Below are positions 9,355-19,332 of a stretch of DNA of 64,000 bases, piece by piece. Positions within the stretch are counted from its first letter, which is position 1; every line of letters begins with the position of its first letter. This DNA is from Mesostigma viride (Eukaryota > Streptophyta > Mesostigmatophyceae > Mesostigmatales > Mesostigmataceae), in the NCBI GenBank assembly GCA_009746045.1, contig RPFO01001712.1:1-64000 (forward strand), written 5' to 3'. The notes beneath the pieces were generated by a model that was given only the letters and a program-made list of their open reading frames with translations, was not told where the DNA came from and did no database searches. The position numbers and the translations under genes were made by a program.

Positions 9355-11742
9355 TTAATATATTCTATCCCTGGGCGGGTGCCTCTGGTCTATTGCCTCC
9401 CTAGCGAGCTTGAGGGCCTCGAGGTCTTCCTCGGTCATCTTGTTTTGGTCAATTTTTACAGTGAGTCGACCGCTCCTCGTGGGTCGACCACTCTTCTTCT
9501 TCTTCTTCTCCTCTTCTTTCCTCTTGCGCCATCTTTCCTTCGATGTGATGACGCCTTCATATTCCTTTAACTTCACCCCGGCTGGCACCACCACAGATTC
9601 ATAGGCGGCCTGTCGTTTCGCCATATCTCTCTTGATATCTTCCAACACATCCATGTATTTCCTATGCTGATGTAGCAACCAGCGCCATTGCTGGTCTGTA
9701 TACTTTGGTGGTTTTTTACCCTTACCCTTAAACTCGAAGGTCAGGTATGGCCCTTGTCTATCCACGCCCATCACGTTCTCCTCCATGAACTCCTTCGACA
9801 ATCCGGGTCCGGGGTTGAAGTCCGGGTCCGGGCCTTGTGGAGCGCCCTCGTCTGCTTCAGAACTTCCGCTTTCGGAGAGTATGTCAACCTCGAGGGCTCG
9901 AGGTCGTTTGAGGAGATCGATCAGTTTTTGTTTCTGAACAAAGCGCTGGTACTCTGCCAACGTGTACCCCCCCTCGCACAAGCCAGAATTGAACCTCCTC
10001 GAAAGTCCCTTTATGTCCTTTTCCTTGGCCAGCTCTCTGCACGTTTTCCTTTTATTCAAGGACACCGGGTGGGGGGGGGGGGGCTTGCGCACGGCCATCC
10101 CGTCCGCTACCGGCGTCGCCACCTTTGCGCGGGGCTGCTCGCCTACCATACCGGCACCGGGTGTTATCCACGATCTAGGTATCAACGGCTCGTAATGGTC
10201 GCGATGGAAAAATATGTACACTGGCTCATCTTCCGACCTCCACGACCCATGTTCCCTCTCCGCCCTCTCGACATCCTGCCTCCCCCCCCCGGGCAGCAAC
10301 ATGTGCCTCAGCACGTATTTCCCGTCACGTGTGGGAGTCGCGGTAAAGGTGTGGATGTCCGTTTTGGCGTGATACGCGAATAGAGCCATCATGCTATCAT
10401 CCGCCCATACCTTACGTTTCAAGTCTAGCATGTTTGTCATCTCCTCACGCAACTGCGCGTCATTTTTACGATTAAAACGGTCGACGTTCATAATCCCCAG
10501 CTTCTCCCGGTTTTTTAGATAGTGCCGTAACTTTCTCGACAGACTGCGTTTCAAACGCTCAGTAGTTTCGAGAATGTCGTCCTGATGGATAGGGGTATTC
10601 GTTTGGAACGCCCTGCTGACAACAAACGAGTACCAAAAGCAATTGCCGTCGCCTTTAACACCGCGTTTGAACGCGATACCGTATTTGTTATATCGAGGCT
10701 TGTCAAACACTACGGGGACGTCCACCTCGGGCATTATCTCGGGATAGTACACTATTGCGGTCGGCGAGGGCACCTTGGTCTTTACGACAACGTCCTGTTC
10801 CTGGGGCAAATCTGCGGCGGGCGGGGGCGGGCGGGGAAACGGGGGCGGAGACGGAGCGATGTCCTCTGCTTGCACACTTTCGCCATCGGAGAGGGCGAAC
10901 GACACCATCGAGACGGCGTCGTCGTCCTCCTTCCTCGCCTTCTTGGCGCGAGGGGCTTGTGGAGGACCGCCCCTCTTCGCATTTTTCTTGGCGGGGATGC
11001 GCGCCATCCCGACCTGTTTCATCCACGCCCGCAGGTCCTTGAGAGTCGCTGGCGGCGACTGGTGCTTGTCGGCGTACCCGGTCCGTGTTGCGTACTCGGC
11101 GAGTCTGGCGGCCATCGCGGCGGGGTCTGCGGGCGCCCTTCGCTTGGGGATGCGCACTAGCGGGTGGTCCGCTCCGTATTCCGCTATCATCTTTTCTCGT
11201 TCGGGGATACACTCGTTGACGGCCCACCTGGTCTTCAGGGCACGGGGCTTGAGCTGGTCACACCGCTTCTTCGGGCGCGGCTTCTTCTCGCGTGGCGCCT
11301 TCGCGGGGGCCGCCGCCGGCACGGGCGCTCGAACCGGCACCACGACCGGCACGGGCGCTCGAACCGGCACCACGACCGGCACCGGCGCTCGAACCGGCAC
11401 CACCGCCGGCACGGGCGCTCGAACCGGTACCACCACCGGCACCGGCGCTCGAACCGGCACCACCACCGGCACCGGCGCTGCAGGCCCTCGTACCCCCCCC
11501 GCCGCTTCTGTTTCGACAGGGGTTAAGGGGTAGGCTAGGACGGCCTCCGCGCGCGCCGGCCCTGGGGCCCTCGACCGTGCGGGTGTCCCTAGCCTGTCCT
11601 TGGCGGGCATCCTCTTCCGCGGCTGCACCTTTCCGTGCCTCTCCGCCATCTCCATGGTGTAATGATCGCACAGGCCGACTTTCCACTTCTTCCTCAGCGT
11701 GGCCAGCGAAAAGTGCTGGCAATCTTGTGGCCTGTAACTCAT
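9355..11742 (-). CDS. OTU-type cysteine protease (deubiquitinase-like)
   Basis: A 795-residue protein. The OTU core lies at about 365-520: the nucleophile loop GVKGDGNCFWYSF (D-G-N-C) and the downstream histidine in HRDHYEPLIP. The N-terminal third is low-complexity, with tandem VPVVVPVRAP decapeptides at about 90-140. A second block at about 220-255 (TGYADKHQ, LRAWMKQVGMARIP) is also present in the next gene upstream (11822-12352). The C-terminus is basic and coiled. OTU proteases remove ubiquitin from host or viral proteins. The same core recurs at 61.5-63.9 kb. The ATG at 11742 is the first in frame. Confidence 0.75.
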   Translation of the reverse strand: MSYRPQDCQHFSLATLRKKWKVGLCDHYTMEMAERHGKVQPRKRMPAKDRLGTPARSRAPGPARAEAVLAYPLTPVETEAAGGVRGPAAPVPVVVPVRAPVPVVVPVRAPVPAVVPVRAPVPVVVPVRAPVPVVVPVRAPVPAAAPAKAPREKKPRPKKRCDQLKPRALKTRWAVNECIPEREKMIAEYGADHPLVRIPKRRAPADPAAMAARLAEYATRTGYADKHQSPPATLKDLRAWMKQVGMARIPAKKNAKRGGPPQAPRAKKARKEDDDAVSMVSFALSDGESVQAEDIAPSPPPFPRPPPPAADLPQEQDVVVKTKVPSPTAIVYYPEIMPEVDVPVVFDKPRYNKYGIAFKRGVKGDGNCFWYSFVVSRAFQTNTPIHQDDILETTERLKRSLSRKLRHYLKNREKLGIMNVDRFNRKNDAQLREEMTNMLDLKRKVWADDSMMALFAYHAKTDIHTFTATPTRDGKYVLRHMLLPGGGRQDVERAEREHGSWRSEDEPVYIFFHRDHYEPLIPRSWITPGAGMVGEQPRAKVATPVADGMAVRKPPPPHPVSLNKRKTCRELAKEKDIKGLSRRFNSGLCEGGYTLAEYQRFVQKQKLIDLLKRPRALEVDILSESGSSEADEGAPQGPDPDFNPGPGLSKEFMEENVMGVDRQGPYLTFEFKGKGKKPPKYTDQQWRWLLHQHRKYMDVLEDIKRDMAKRQAAYESVVVPAGVKLKEYEGVITSKERWRKRKEEEKKKKKSGRPTRSGRLTVKIDQNKMTEEDLEALKLAREAIDQRHPPRDRIY
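11318..11480 (-). repeat. 30-bp coding minisatellite in the OTU gene
   Basis: Five full copies and one partial copy of a 30-bp unit encode the decapeptide VPVVVPVRAP. Differences between units are mostly single G/C changes. This is a proline-rich spacer likely to vary in copy number. Confidence 0.75.
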
Positions 11743-11821
11743 GGTGCGGGAGCTTTACTAGATATCACACATCTTTTTTTGTAATACAAAGTCCGTTTTG
11801 AGTTTTCTATAGCCCAGAGCC

Positions 11822-12352
11822 TCAGACTCGCCCCCACATAATGTTAGGCCTCGTGGCACGGTCTTCGACATTCCACCTCTTGAACATGGAGTTCCGCACA
11901 CGTTTACACTGGCCCAGACCCCATCGGCGTACGAGCGCTCGGCTTGGTGGATACTTCTCTCCCAGTTTCATGCACGACGCGCGGTTCCTGGTCGGCCTCT
12001 TCCTCGGCATCTTAGTCTTTTTACACTGACCCATGTCCCTACGCCTTTGCAGTGCCTTCCGACCAGCGGGGCACGGAGGCGGCATGCGTTTCATGCCTTT
12101 CGTGGCCATCCACTCCCTCAGGTGCTTCATTCGAAGCCCCCTCTGATTGGAAGGGACGGGAAAGCCGGTCCTGTCTGCAAAAGATATTACCCTCGCGATG
12201 CGCGCCTCGGCCGACTGGTATGGCCTGGCCGGTTTCCAATCCACCGGTACGGGCCTGGTGAGCCAGGCGGGTTTGGCGGTTTTTTTTCTCCTCACGGGCA
12301 ATGCCATCGGGAACTCGTCGATCGTCGGCGCTGTCTGCCTTGTTCGCACCAT
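11822..12352 (-). CDS. Basic protein sharing a domain with the OTU protein
   Basis: 176 residues, strongly basic. Residues 50-95 (FADRTGFPVP ... LREWMATKGMKRMP) match the 220-255 block of the neighbouring OTU protein, and the C-terminal C-K-x2-K spacing (GQCKKTK, GQCKRVR) is repeated. It may be a domain split off from or fused into the OTU gene. The ATG at 12352 was chosen because the conserved element TACCTAAGCGCGCA (12373-12386) lies 21 bases upstream. Confidence 0.55.
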   Translation of the reverse strand: MVRTRQTAPTIDEFPMALPVRRKKTAKPAWLTRPVPVDWKPARPYQSAEARIARVISFADRTGFPVPSNQRGLRMKHLREWMATKGMKRMPPPCPAGRKALQRRRDMGQCKKTKMPRKRPTRNRASCMKLGEKYPPSRALVRRWGLGQCKRVRNSMFKRWNVEDRATRPNIMWGRV

Positions 12353-12372
12353 TTTGCTGCCTGTATGTATCG

Positions 12373-12386
12373 TACCTAAGCGCGCA
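12373..12386 (-). promoter_or_regulatory. Candidate promoter element TGCGCGCTTAGGTA
   Basis: This 14-mer occurs twice in the window, both times on the coding strand 11-21 bases upstream of an ATG (here for the gene starting at 12352, and at 23630-23643 for the gene starting at 23619). An exact 14-base match in the same position is unlikely by chance. Confidence 0.45.
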
Positions 12387-12645
12387 GATTTTTTTTTGAC
12401 TTCGCGTCCTTTGGGGCGTAGGCCCTCCATGAAGTGTGCTCACCGCCACCCTCCAATTCTCTTATGAACGCGTCAGTGTCCGCGATCATCTTATTGAAGC
12501 TGGCATCTTCAGCTGCCTGTTTTTTACCGATATTCCGTTCCTCGCGGAGATCTGCCTGGTACTTTTGACGTTGCGCGGGGGTCATTTTTTTGTACAGATT
12601 CTTGTCACCTGCTTTCATCAGCCTCGCTCTTGTGGAGTGATGCAT
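12376..12645 (-). CDS. Small charged helical protein
   Basis: 89 residues, Lys/Glu/Ala-rich and predicted helical, with no recognisable domain. The ATG at 12645 is the first in frame. Its 3' end reaches the leader of the next gene, overlapping the candidate promoter element there. Confidence 0.45.
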   Translation of the reverse strand: MHHSTRARLMKAGDKNLYKKMTPAQRQKYQADLREERNIGKKQAAEDASFNKMIADTDAFIRELEGGGEHTSWRAYAPKDAKSKKNLRA

Positions 12646-12806
12646 TCTTTTGTTTAGTATTACACAGGAAAATTAATCACATGTGCGCATGTGCGTCACT
12701 TGGGTTGCAATAATGCTCCTTCTTCCGTCGCTCTCGCTCCAACGTGCGCGCCACCTCGTACGTGGACGGATGCAGTCTAAATCCACATGTCCTCTCCGAC
12801 GGGGCA

Positions 12807-14030
12807 TTATTTGGCACACATGCCAACCCTCCTGCTGACCCCCGTGACCCACACTGTGCGGCGGCCGCTGGGGTCGTCGGCCATGCGCACGTTGCCCGTG
12901 ATCTGCCCGCCGTACGGCCCCAGGAGGTCCGCTACGAGCCCGGACGTCACGCGCTTGGTGAACGTGGACTTGTGTCCCAGGAAATCTACAAAGAACATCC
13001 TGCGAAACTCGGACAGGGGGACGAAACCTTCCGGCTTCAGCACGACCAGGTCGCTGTGGGTGAGGAACAGCCGCATCATGCTGGCCAGGTTGCTAATGTC
13101 CAGCGCTGGTTCTCCGTCGTTGTCGTGGCGGTCCGCGTCCGCCCCGATGTCGCTCTCTTCCTCCTGGGCCGATCTCCATCCGAGCCTGGCCGTGAGCGCG
13201 TCGGCGTGAGGGTCGTCTTTTGGCCTCCACTTGTGGGAGGACCCTTGCGCCTTGCTGAAGGAGCCCGTTATCTTTTCCCTGATCTCCCTTATCCACGTGT
13301 TCATCCACACGGGCGCCGCCCCGCCCTCCTTGAGGATGTGCGAGCGGACTTGGCGGAGTCCCTTGAGATCGGCCAACTCGATTTCGGGGAACCCGTGACA
13401 CTCCTCGAGGAACGCCTCCTCCGCGTCGGTGATATCCGTGAAGAGGCCGTGTTCGGCGGCGTACTTGACCATCCATTGTCGCATGTCCTTCTTGCTGTTC
13501 GCCGCATCCCTCCCGGCAAAGTACTTGTCCCCGTCGAACCAGACGGGAAAGGGCGGGAGCTCGCGACCGGGTCTGGGCAGGGGCGACACGATGGCCACGT
13601 TTTGCAGCCAGTGCCAGTTGTTCGGGGCCTCCGTGACGTACGCCGGGGCTGACACGCGCGCGAGGATGCCCCCCTTGGCGGACAGGATCGACACCCACAT
13701 GCGCGCCTCTTCGGTCTTTCCGCCGGCGTCCACCGCGGCCAGCACGTCCATGTCGTAAGGGGGGTGTCCCTTCATATCCAGGAACGAGTCGAAGGCGGGC
13801 GACAGTCCGGTCTTTACGAACGGCCAGTCCACCATGTGGGAGGAGGGGGCCAGACAGGTCCCCACGAACTCGCACACGAGCCTCGCCAGCGTCTTGCGGT
13901 CGACGTCCAGTTTGGGTCGCGGAAGTGCCGCGACCTCGCACCATCCCGCACCAGGTGCACCACTCAGGGTCGGTCGCCGCGGCTCCGTGTCCATTTCGTC
14001 CTTTATGACGATGGGCGAACGGGAGGACAT
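12807..14030 (-). CDS. Hypothetical protein, 407 aa
   Basis: 407 residues with even composition and clear coding character, but no family I can name. The middle holds WFDGDKYFAGRDAANSKKDM. The C-terminal 90 residues (FVPLSEFRRMFFVDFLGHKS ... VWVTGV) look like a winged-helix-type DNA-binding tail. An acidic patch (EEESDIGADAD) separates the halves. A nucleic-acid-related role is inference only. Confidence 0.5.
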   Translation of the reverse strand: MSSRSPIVIKDEMDTEPRRPTLSGAPGAGWCEVAALPRPKLDVDRKTLARLVCEFVGTCLAPSSHMVDWPFVKTGLSPAFDSFLDMKGHPPYDMDVLAAVDAGGKTEEARMWVSILSAKGGILARVSAPAYVTEAPNNWHWLQNVAIVSPLPRPGRELPPFPVWFDGDKYFAGRDAANSKKDMRQWMVKYAAEHGLFTDITDAEEAFLEECHGFPEIELADLKGLRQVRSHILKEGGAAPVWMNTWIREIREKITGSFSKAQGSSHKWRPKDDPHADALTARLGWRSAQEEESDIGADADRHDNDGEPALDISNLASMMRLFLTHSDLVVLKPEGFVPLSEFRRMFFVDFLGHKSTFTKRVTSGLVADLLGPYGGQITGNVRMADDPSGRRTVWVTGVSRRVGMCAK

Positions 14031-14120
14031 GGTATGCTCGTGATATTGGGTGAGAAATGATTATGGCCCGTTTATACGCACCCCGACTATATGCAAGGTC
14101 GTACTGGTGGTGGCTGAGGT

Positions 14121-14629
14121 CTACCTGGGGGCGGGGAATCCTTCGCGGAGGAGCATCCGCTTGTGTTTATCGTTGTATTTCTTCCTCATCTCGAAATCGT
14201 TGTGCAAGAACCACGACTCGATCTGGTGCTCCAAGTCCGGCCGCTGTTGTAGCAGTCGGTCTCTGTTCGCCTGGTTCCGTCGTCTTTCTTCGCCCGCCCT
14301 TTCTTCGTCGGCAGTGATGAGACGTTTCAGCTCTGGCGCTTGACGGGCCAGCTCACGAGCGTCGTTGTCGTTCCATGCGGAGGTATTGGATCCGCTGTTG
14401 ATCTGTTCCGTGACGCGTTCGGCCGCCATCATCTCTTCGTACCTGTCATCATCGTGCCATCGGGGGGGAAATGGATGGGAGGATCTTCTTCTCGGATCGC
14501 GCGCATGGGGTGCCTCTTTGCGTGTACCGCGCGGGCATGCACGCCACACAGAGAGCCGAACAAGGGCTTAAATCGGCACCGAGGGCCGCGTGTCGTCCTG
14601 GCCGTGCACCTGCCTGATCGTTTCTTCAT
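14121..14629 (-). CDS. Zinc-module protein with helical tail (frameshifted)
   Basis: The ATG at 14629 opens the recurring module CTARTTRGPRC ... CGVH. The frame then breaks at the G7 run 14462-14468 (plus-strand view). It resumes one base over as a Glu/Arg-rich helical region ending at 14121. Both halves have coding character and join sensibly around DGTMM/WHDDDRYEE, so one gene of about 168 residues with a one-base shift is the simplest reading. Confidence 0.5.
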
Positions 14630-14672
14630 AACGGGCACATATAACATTTTGCACGCATTTTTATTTGTAATT

Positions 14673-14745
14673 GTGCTGGGCGGGTCTCGATCCCGCGACC
14701 TTCAACTCATAAGGTTGACGCCCTGACCAACTGGGCTACCAGCAC
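14673..14745 (-). tRNA. tRNA-Ile (anticodon UAU)
   Basis: The 73-nt reverse strand folds as a full cloverleaf: acceptor GTGCTGG/CCAGCAC, D stem GCCC/GGGC, anticodon stem TCAAC/GTTGA with loop CTTATGA (anticodon TAT), T stem GCGGG/CCCGC. No intron and no encoded CCA. The T loop is ATCGAGA, with A in place of the usual T54, as seen in eukaryotic initiator tRNAs. It would read the AUA codon. Confidence 0.9.
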
Positions 14746-14888
14746 GATGGTTTATTATTATAAATCATAATCATTACACGATAAGCGCGACGGACAATTC
14801 ATTCAGCCACACATGCAAACATACCAACAAGTGCATTGTGTTAAGGGGTGAGTGCTACATAGAAACCTACATCACACTATCCAACACT

Positions 14889-17278
14889 CTAGTTGAGCGA
14901 CTCCGACACCACGTCCAGCGTGGTCGTGCCGATGGCGCCCATGCTGTTGCTGGAGGTGATCGTGTTCGGGGCCGGCTTCATGAGGGCGCGGCTGTGAGAG
15001 CCAGACCCTCGCACCTTGACGAGCTGCATGCTCTCGTCGCTGCCGATGCGGAATCCGTACGTGACGACCTGATCCGCGGCGTACATCTCCTTCCAACCGT
15101 ACAGCTGGGTGTTAGCGGCGGTGATGGCGGCGGCGTTCACGCGGACATCGTCGTACCAGATGGCATACCCGGCCTGGTTCTTGCCCGGTCCCAGGGTCAG
15201 CGTGGGGGAGGCGCCGACGTCCACGGAGGTGGCAATGACGGCGACCGAGGCGCCGTTCAAGTACACCATGGTCGAAGTGCCGTCACGGACCAGAGCCAGC
15301 GTGAAGGACTCTGTGCTCAGAATGCTATAGGTGCTCTCAGCGCTCGCGGTGCCGTCAGACACGGTGACGTGACCGGCGTTGGTGACCGTGACGGTGGTGG
15401 TGGCGCCGGCACCCGCGTACGACAGCAGAACGAGACCGTTGGCGACGGAGCTGGAAAGGTCGGCCTTGGGAGTGATCTTGGTGATGATGCTGAAGGTGCC
15501 GGTGGGCATCGACGACGCGCACGACCCGCTCTGGCTTCCGGAATCGTTGACCTTCAGCACACCATTGGAGACGGCCGCGCCACCGTTGAGGGTCACTACC
15601 TTGGCACCCACCTCGGACGTGGTGCCGGAGGTGAACTCCCAGCGCGTGTCATCGGCACCGGAAGCGAGGGTCGACAGCAGGACGTTGGTGCCGGGGGCGT
15701 ACCGGTCGGCCTGGGCGATGGTGCGGGAGAACAGCAGCTGCCCGCCCTCGAAATGCCAGTACGAACCGGTGTTGTCGCCCTTGTCCTGGGATGCCTCGCC
15801 CGCACCCATGTGCCAGGTCATGGCACGGGAGCCGTAGCTCGCGTTGCCGGCCATGAAGACACCGCCGGCGTCGGACTTGGTGTTGTCGGTGGCCCCGTTT
15901 CCGAGGTCAGGGTCTTGTCCTCAATGCGGAGGTTGGTCTCGGTGGTGGTGACGCTGTTGAGTGGGCCATCTACCTGCAGCTCGCCGGTGATCTTGATGAT
16001 GCCGGACGTGGAGGTCAGCTGCAGGTCGCCGGCCGAGGTGGTGATCTTGCCACTGCCACCGGCGGTGGAGGTGAGCACGAGGTCCTTCTTGAGGTCGACG
16101 GAGACGGCGGCGTCCAGGGAGATGACATTGTTGGCGGTGGAGAGGGCGCTGTCGGTGAAGGTGACATCCTCGACGGACACGGTGCCGGCCGCGGACGTGA
16201 TTGAGAGGCTGTTGGCGCTGGTGCTGACGGTGTTGTCGGTGACCTTGACGTTCTCGAGGATGACGGACTTGGTGGCGCCGGCCGTGATGGAGATGTCAAC
16301 ATCGGTGGACGGGGCGAGGGCCGCGTCGGTGAACACGACATCCTCGACCTGCACGGTGCCGGCGGCGGACGCCAGAGTGAGGGCACCGGAAGAGGTGCTG
16401 ACGGCATTGTCGGCGACGGTCACGTTCTCGAGGACGACGGAAGAGCCGGTGCCGGCAGTGATAGACAGGTCACCACTGGCGACGGTCAGGGCCGCGTCAG
16501 TGAACACGACATCCTCGACCTGCACGGTGCCAGCGGCGGACGTGAGGGAGAGACCATTGGCGGACGTGCTGACGGTGTTGTCAGTGACGGTCACGTTCTC
16601 GAGGACCACGGAGGAGGTGGCACCGGCGGTGATCGAGATGTTGGCATCCGAGGAGGCGGTGAGGGCGGAGTCGGTGAAGATGACGTTCTCCACCTGCACG
16701 GTGCCGGCGGCGGACGCCAGCGTAAGGGCGCCGGCGGAGGTGTCGACCGCTCCATCAGTGAACGTGACGTTCTCGACCTGCACAGTCCCCGACTGGGCGG
16801 CGAGGGTGAGGGTGCCGGACGACGTGCTGACGGCGTTGTCGGTGACGGTGACGCCCTCCACGACGACGGAGGAGGTGGCACCCGCGGAGAGCACGAGACT
16901 GGTGTCAGTGGCGGGCGCCATCTGGTTGTTGGTGAACACCACATCCTCGACGCGCACGCTCTGGGCCGCGGCGAGGGACAGCACGTTGTTGGCGGTGGAG
17001 ATGTCGCTTCCGTCAATCTGCACTGCCTCAATCTGGGCTGCCCCGGAGAAGTCCAGCGCGCCGACCGTCAGGGTCCCGGAGATGTTGGTGTTGCCGAGGA
17101 CGGTGACGAGCTTGGAGACACTGGATCCCTGTCCGGCATTGGGCTTGATGACGATCTTGTCCTGCGCCTGGATGGTGAGGTCCTTGACACTCGCGCCGGT
17201 CGCGGTGTCTCCCAGGATCTCGTTCGCGAGCACACGGCGCAACTTCGAGGCTCCGAGGTTTTCGCAGAGGGTGGCCAT
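14889..17278 (-). CDS. Fibre-like structural protein, second paralogue (frameshifted)
   Basis: An inverted relative of the gene at 5296-8007. Residues 1-60 match the same N-terminal block (VKDLTIQAQDKIVIKPN). Then come about a dozen 30-residue repeats of the type VQVEDVVFTDxALxxSxxxLSITAG. The LamG-like head and the conserved end (GWKEMYAADQVVTYGFRI) follow. One base is lost at about 15900-15915, between the stalk and the head (DKTLT versus the DLGNGATDN frame), which splits the protein. The head lacks one of the two lectin-like modules of the first copy. A role as an alternative fibre is inferred. Confidence 0.6.
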
Positions 17279-17314
17279 GGAGAACGTGTATAGTATAGTT
17301 TTAGCTTTTTTTTT

Positions 17315-17821
17315 TCAACCGAAGCGAAAAATCGGATCACCTGCGTCTGGAGGCGAGCTCCAGCAAGATGGCAAACGTGTCCCCCCGAGGTCCAGAAGCT
17401 CCCTCGTGGGCGACGGTATCGCGTAGATCTCCACGGTGACGGTGGGCACGCTTACGAGGTGTGGCGTGAAGGCGGCGGAGTCGTCCATGGGCGATTGTGG
17501 CTGGTAGATCTCCACGCCGTTTGGGACGACGAAGAAGTGTGCCTTGCCGCCGAAGTAGTGCTTCTTGTTGGCCATCGCGGTGGGGATGGCGGTCTGCACT
17601 TTCTCCACCTCGCGGTCTCCCAGTTTGAGTCTGACCGCGCTCGTCGTCGTGGCGGTGGCGGGGATCTGGGCGTACACGACCCTGCATGTCTCCACGTTCA
17701 GCACCGGCGCCGGCAGCGTGAACGTGGTCTCCCCCGGCCTGTTGGTGCCGGTGATGAGAACGCGGTGGGTCATCTGGCCGGGCGCGAGCGAAAGGGGATT
17801 GGTCGCTTGAAGGTTGGACAT
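17315..17821 (-). CDS. Putative structural protein
   Basis: 168 residues, beta-rich and without charged low complexity (MTHRVLITGTNRPGETTFTL ... HYFGGKAHFFVVPNGVEIY). It lies immediately upstream of the second fibre gene on the same strand, 37 bases from its ATG. It could therefore be a fibre partner or base protein. The last 15 residues lose protein character and may reflect a late frameshift. Confidence 0.45.
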   Translation of the reverse strand: MSNLQATNPLSLAPGQMTHRVLITGTNRPGETTFTLPAPVLNVETCRVVYAQIPATATTTSAVRLKLGDREVEKVQTAIPTAMANKKHYFGGKAHFFVVPNGVEIYQPQSPMDDSAAFTPHLVSVPTVTVEIYAIPSPTRELLDLGGTRLPSCWSSPPDAGDPIFRFG

Positions 17822-17843
17822 ATCTACTACCAGTACGGAGAGG

Positions 17844-18107
17844 TTAATTTAACACGAGCCGGGAGCAGACCTCGGTCGTGAACCAGTCCGAAAAAGAGAT
17901 GTGGTCCGTCGGGGGGCACTCGAGTTTGTCCAGCTCGCCCACCGCCTTGTCGACCGCCTCCCTCACGACAGACCCCGGTAGATGCGTGATACGGTGGATG
18001 AACTTGTTGACCTCCTCTCGCTGGCTGTCCGTGATCTCTCCGCATATCATGGAGTCGGCCATCATCCCCTTGATAAAAACGTACACCAATTCTCGAATCA
18101 TCTTCAT
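17844..18107 (-). CDS. Small helical protein
   Basis: 87 residues, helical, no known motif. The ATG at 18107 is one base away from the divergent ATG at 18109, so the two genes share a start region. Confidence 0.45.
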   Translation of the reverse strand: MKMIRELVYVFIKGMMADSMICGEITDSQREEVNKFIHRITHLPGSVVREAVDKAVGELDKLECPPTDHISFSDWFTTEVCSRLVLN

Positions 18108-18108
18108 A

Positions 18109-18486
18109 ATGGCGAAGAGAGATTATGTGGAGCGGTACGCGCACCTCGATTTCAAATCGGTGCCCCCACCGATGACGGCTAGGACGTGCGCGTGGCTGTC
18201 TCGCGTGTCCGGGGTTCCGCTCGACCGATTTAAACCTCACATCATAGTTGACAACCGCGTCATGGGCAATCAGTGCACGTCATCGCGCGCACTATCTACG
18301 GACCCGTTCGCCATGTGTACGGTGCGGCAGGGGGGGATTTACCCCCTCCCTCCCGACCACCCGTTTGCAGACGGTGCGCCTCTAACGGCGGAGGAAAAAA
18401 ATGGGAGTGGAAAGTATACGGACGCAGCGGAATCATGTCGACGCCCCTATCATTCGCTTCAGAGCCCAATCAAAACCGAGTGGTGA
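18109..18486 (+). CDS. Hypothetical protein
   Basis: 125 residues. The first 80 have good coding character (DYVERYAHLDFKSVPPP ... RLSRV). The end overlaps the next gene by 52 bases and is less convincing. No family is recognised. Confidence 0.4.
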   Translation: MAKRDYVERYAHLDFKSVPPPMTARTCAWLSRVSGVPLDRFKPHIIVDNRVMGNQCTSSRALSTDPFAMCTVRQGGIYPLPPDHPFADGAPLTAEEKNGSGKYTDAAESCRRPYHSLQSPIKTEW

Positions 18487-18707
18487 TCCTCAACGACGCC
18501 TCCGCGTACCCGGGCGTGCCGACCGCCGACTCCACCTTCGACCCGTGGCTTAACGCCGGGTCGTACCATCGCGAGTTCTACGCCGTCCCCTCCGCCGTCG
18601 CCCCTAGCGGCTCCGGCACCGGCGTGGGGAACATGAAGTCCATTCTGGAGAGCATTTACTCGGACGACAACACGTCCAAGATCTTCCGCCGCACACCCAA
18701 GTATTGA
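18435..18707 (+). CDS. Hypothetical 90-aa protein
   Basis: 90 residues from ATG 18435, with a Ser/Gly/Thr-rich middle and the C-terminal motif SIYSDDNTSKIFRRTPKY. It looks like a short virion or accessory protein. No family is recognised. Confidence 0.45.
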   Translation: MSTPLSFASEPNQNRVVILNDASAYPGVPTADSTFDPWLNAGSYHREFYAVPSAVAPSGSGTGVGNMKSILESIYSDDNTSKIFRRTPKY

Positions 18708-18747
18708 GCGTCGTCAAAAAATGTTCACAGGCATATCATAACGAGGC

Positions 18748-19192
18748 ATGTCTTGTACGGCATGGACCAAAACCGGAAACCGTTGCAGGAACAGAGCCAC
18801 CTTACAGGGTACTGTAAATTGCACGGGGCGGCGGGCGGGGGGGCGCCCATAGGGAGGAGGCACGGGGTGAGATCGTTCACATCGGACAGGGTGGGTGATC
18901 ACGCGAGGAGGTACATGAAGATGGTGGAGCCTCTCGTGAAGAAATACAGCGGGCACGGGGGCGGGACAGACGGTCACAATTCAGAGAGATGTTGCTGGAC
19001 CAGTACGCGGCCCTGCAGACCCTGTCGACGCGACTGAAGCAGACGGGGGATGAGGTTTTAAGGAGACAGCCCGTCCGCCAAATGATAAAACGAGGCCAGC
19101 GCACGCCTGCCAGGAACCTGACCCACGCGGTGTCCGCCTCTCGCGTCCGGCCGCAATCGAGTGGGGCGCCGATGGGGTGGCTGGTCGGGTAG
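18748..19192 (+). CDS. Zinc-module protein (two apparent frameshifts)
   Basis: The ATG at 18748 begins MSCTAWTKTGNRC, the first half of the recurring C-x9-C module. The matching second half (GYCKLHG) lies one frame over from about 18805. A further shift at about 18960 leads into a helical C-terminus with LLDQYAALQTLSTRLKQ, ending at 19192. Taken together this is one gene of about 147 residues with two one-base breaks. Confidence 0.45.
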
Positions 19193-19332
19193 ATAATTAT
19201 GCTTATAATACAAAGGCGATAACGATGACTCTTTTCCCCCGTTCCCAGCACGCGTGCATCATCGGGGCCGACGATGCGTTCGAAGGCCCCGAGTACGAAT
19301 CGACCGCCAGTTCTCGCGCGAAGGAGGACGCA

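Noticed and set aside
12744..13652. 302-aa open frame on the + strand
   Set aside because: Antisense to the 407-aa minus-strand gene, with His/Arg/Val-biased shadow composition.
14838..17426. 862-aa open frame on the + strand
   Set aside because: It is the antisense shadow of the repetitive fibre gene; composition follows the other strand and no domain is visible.
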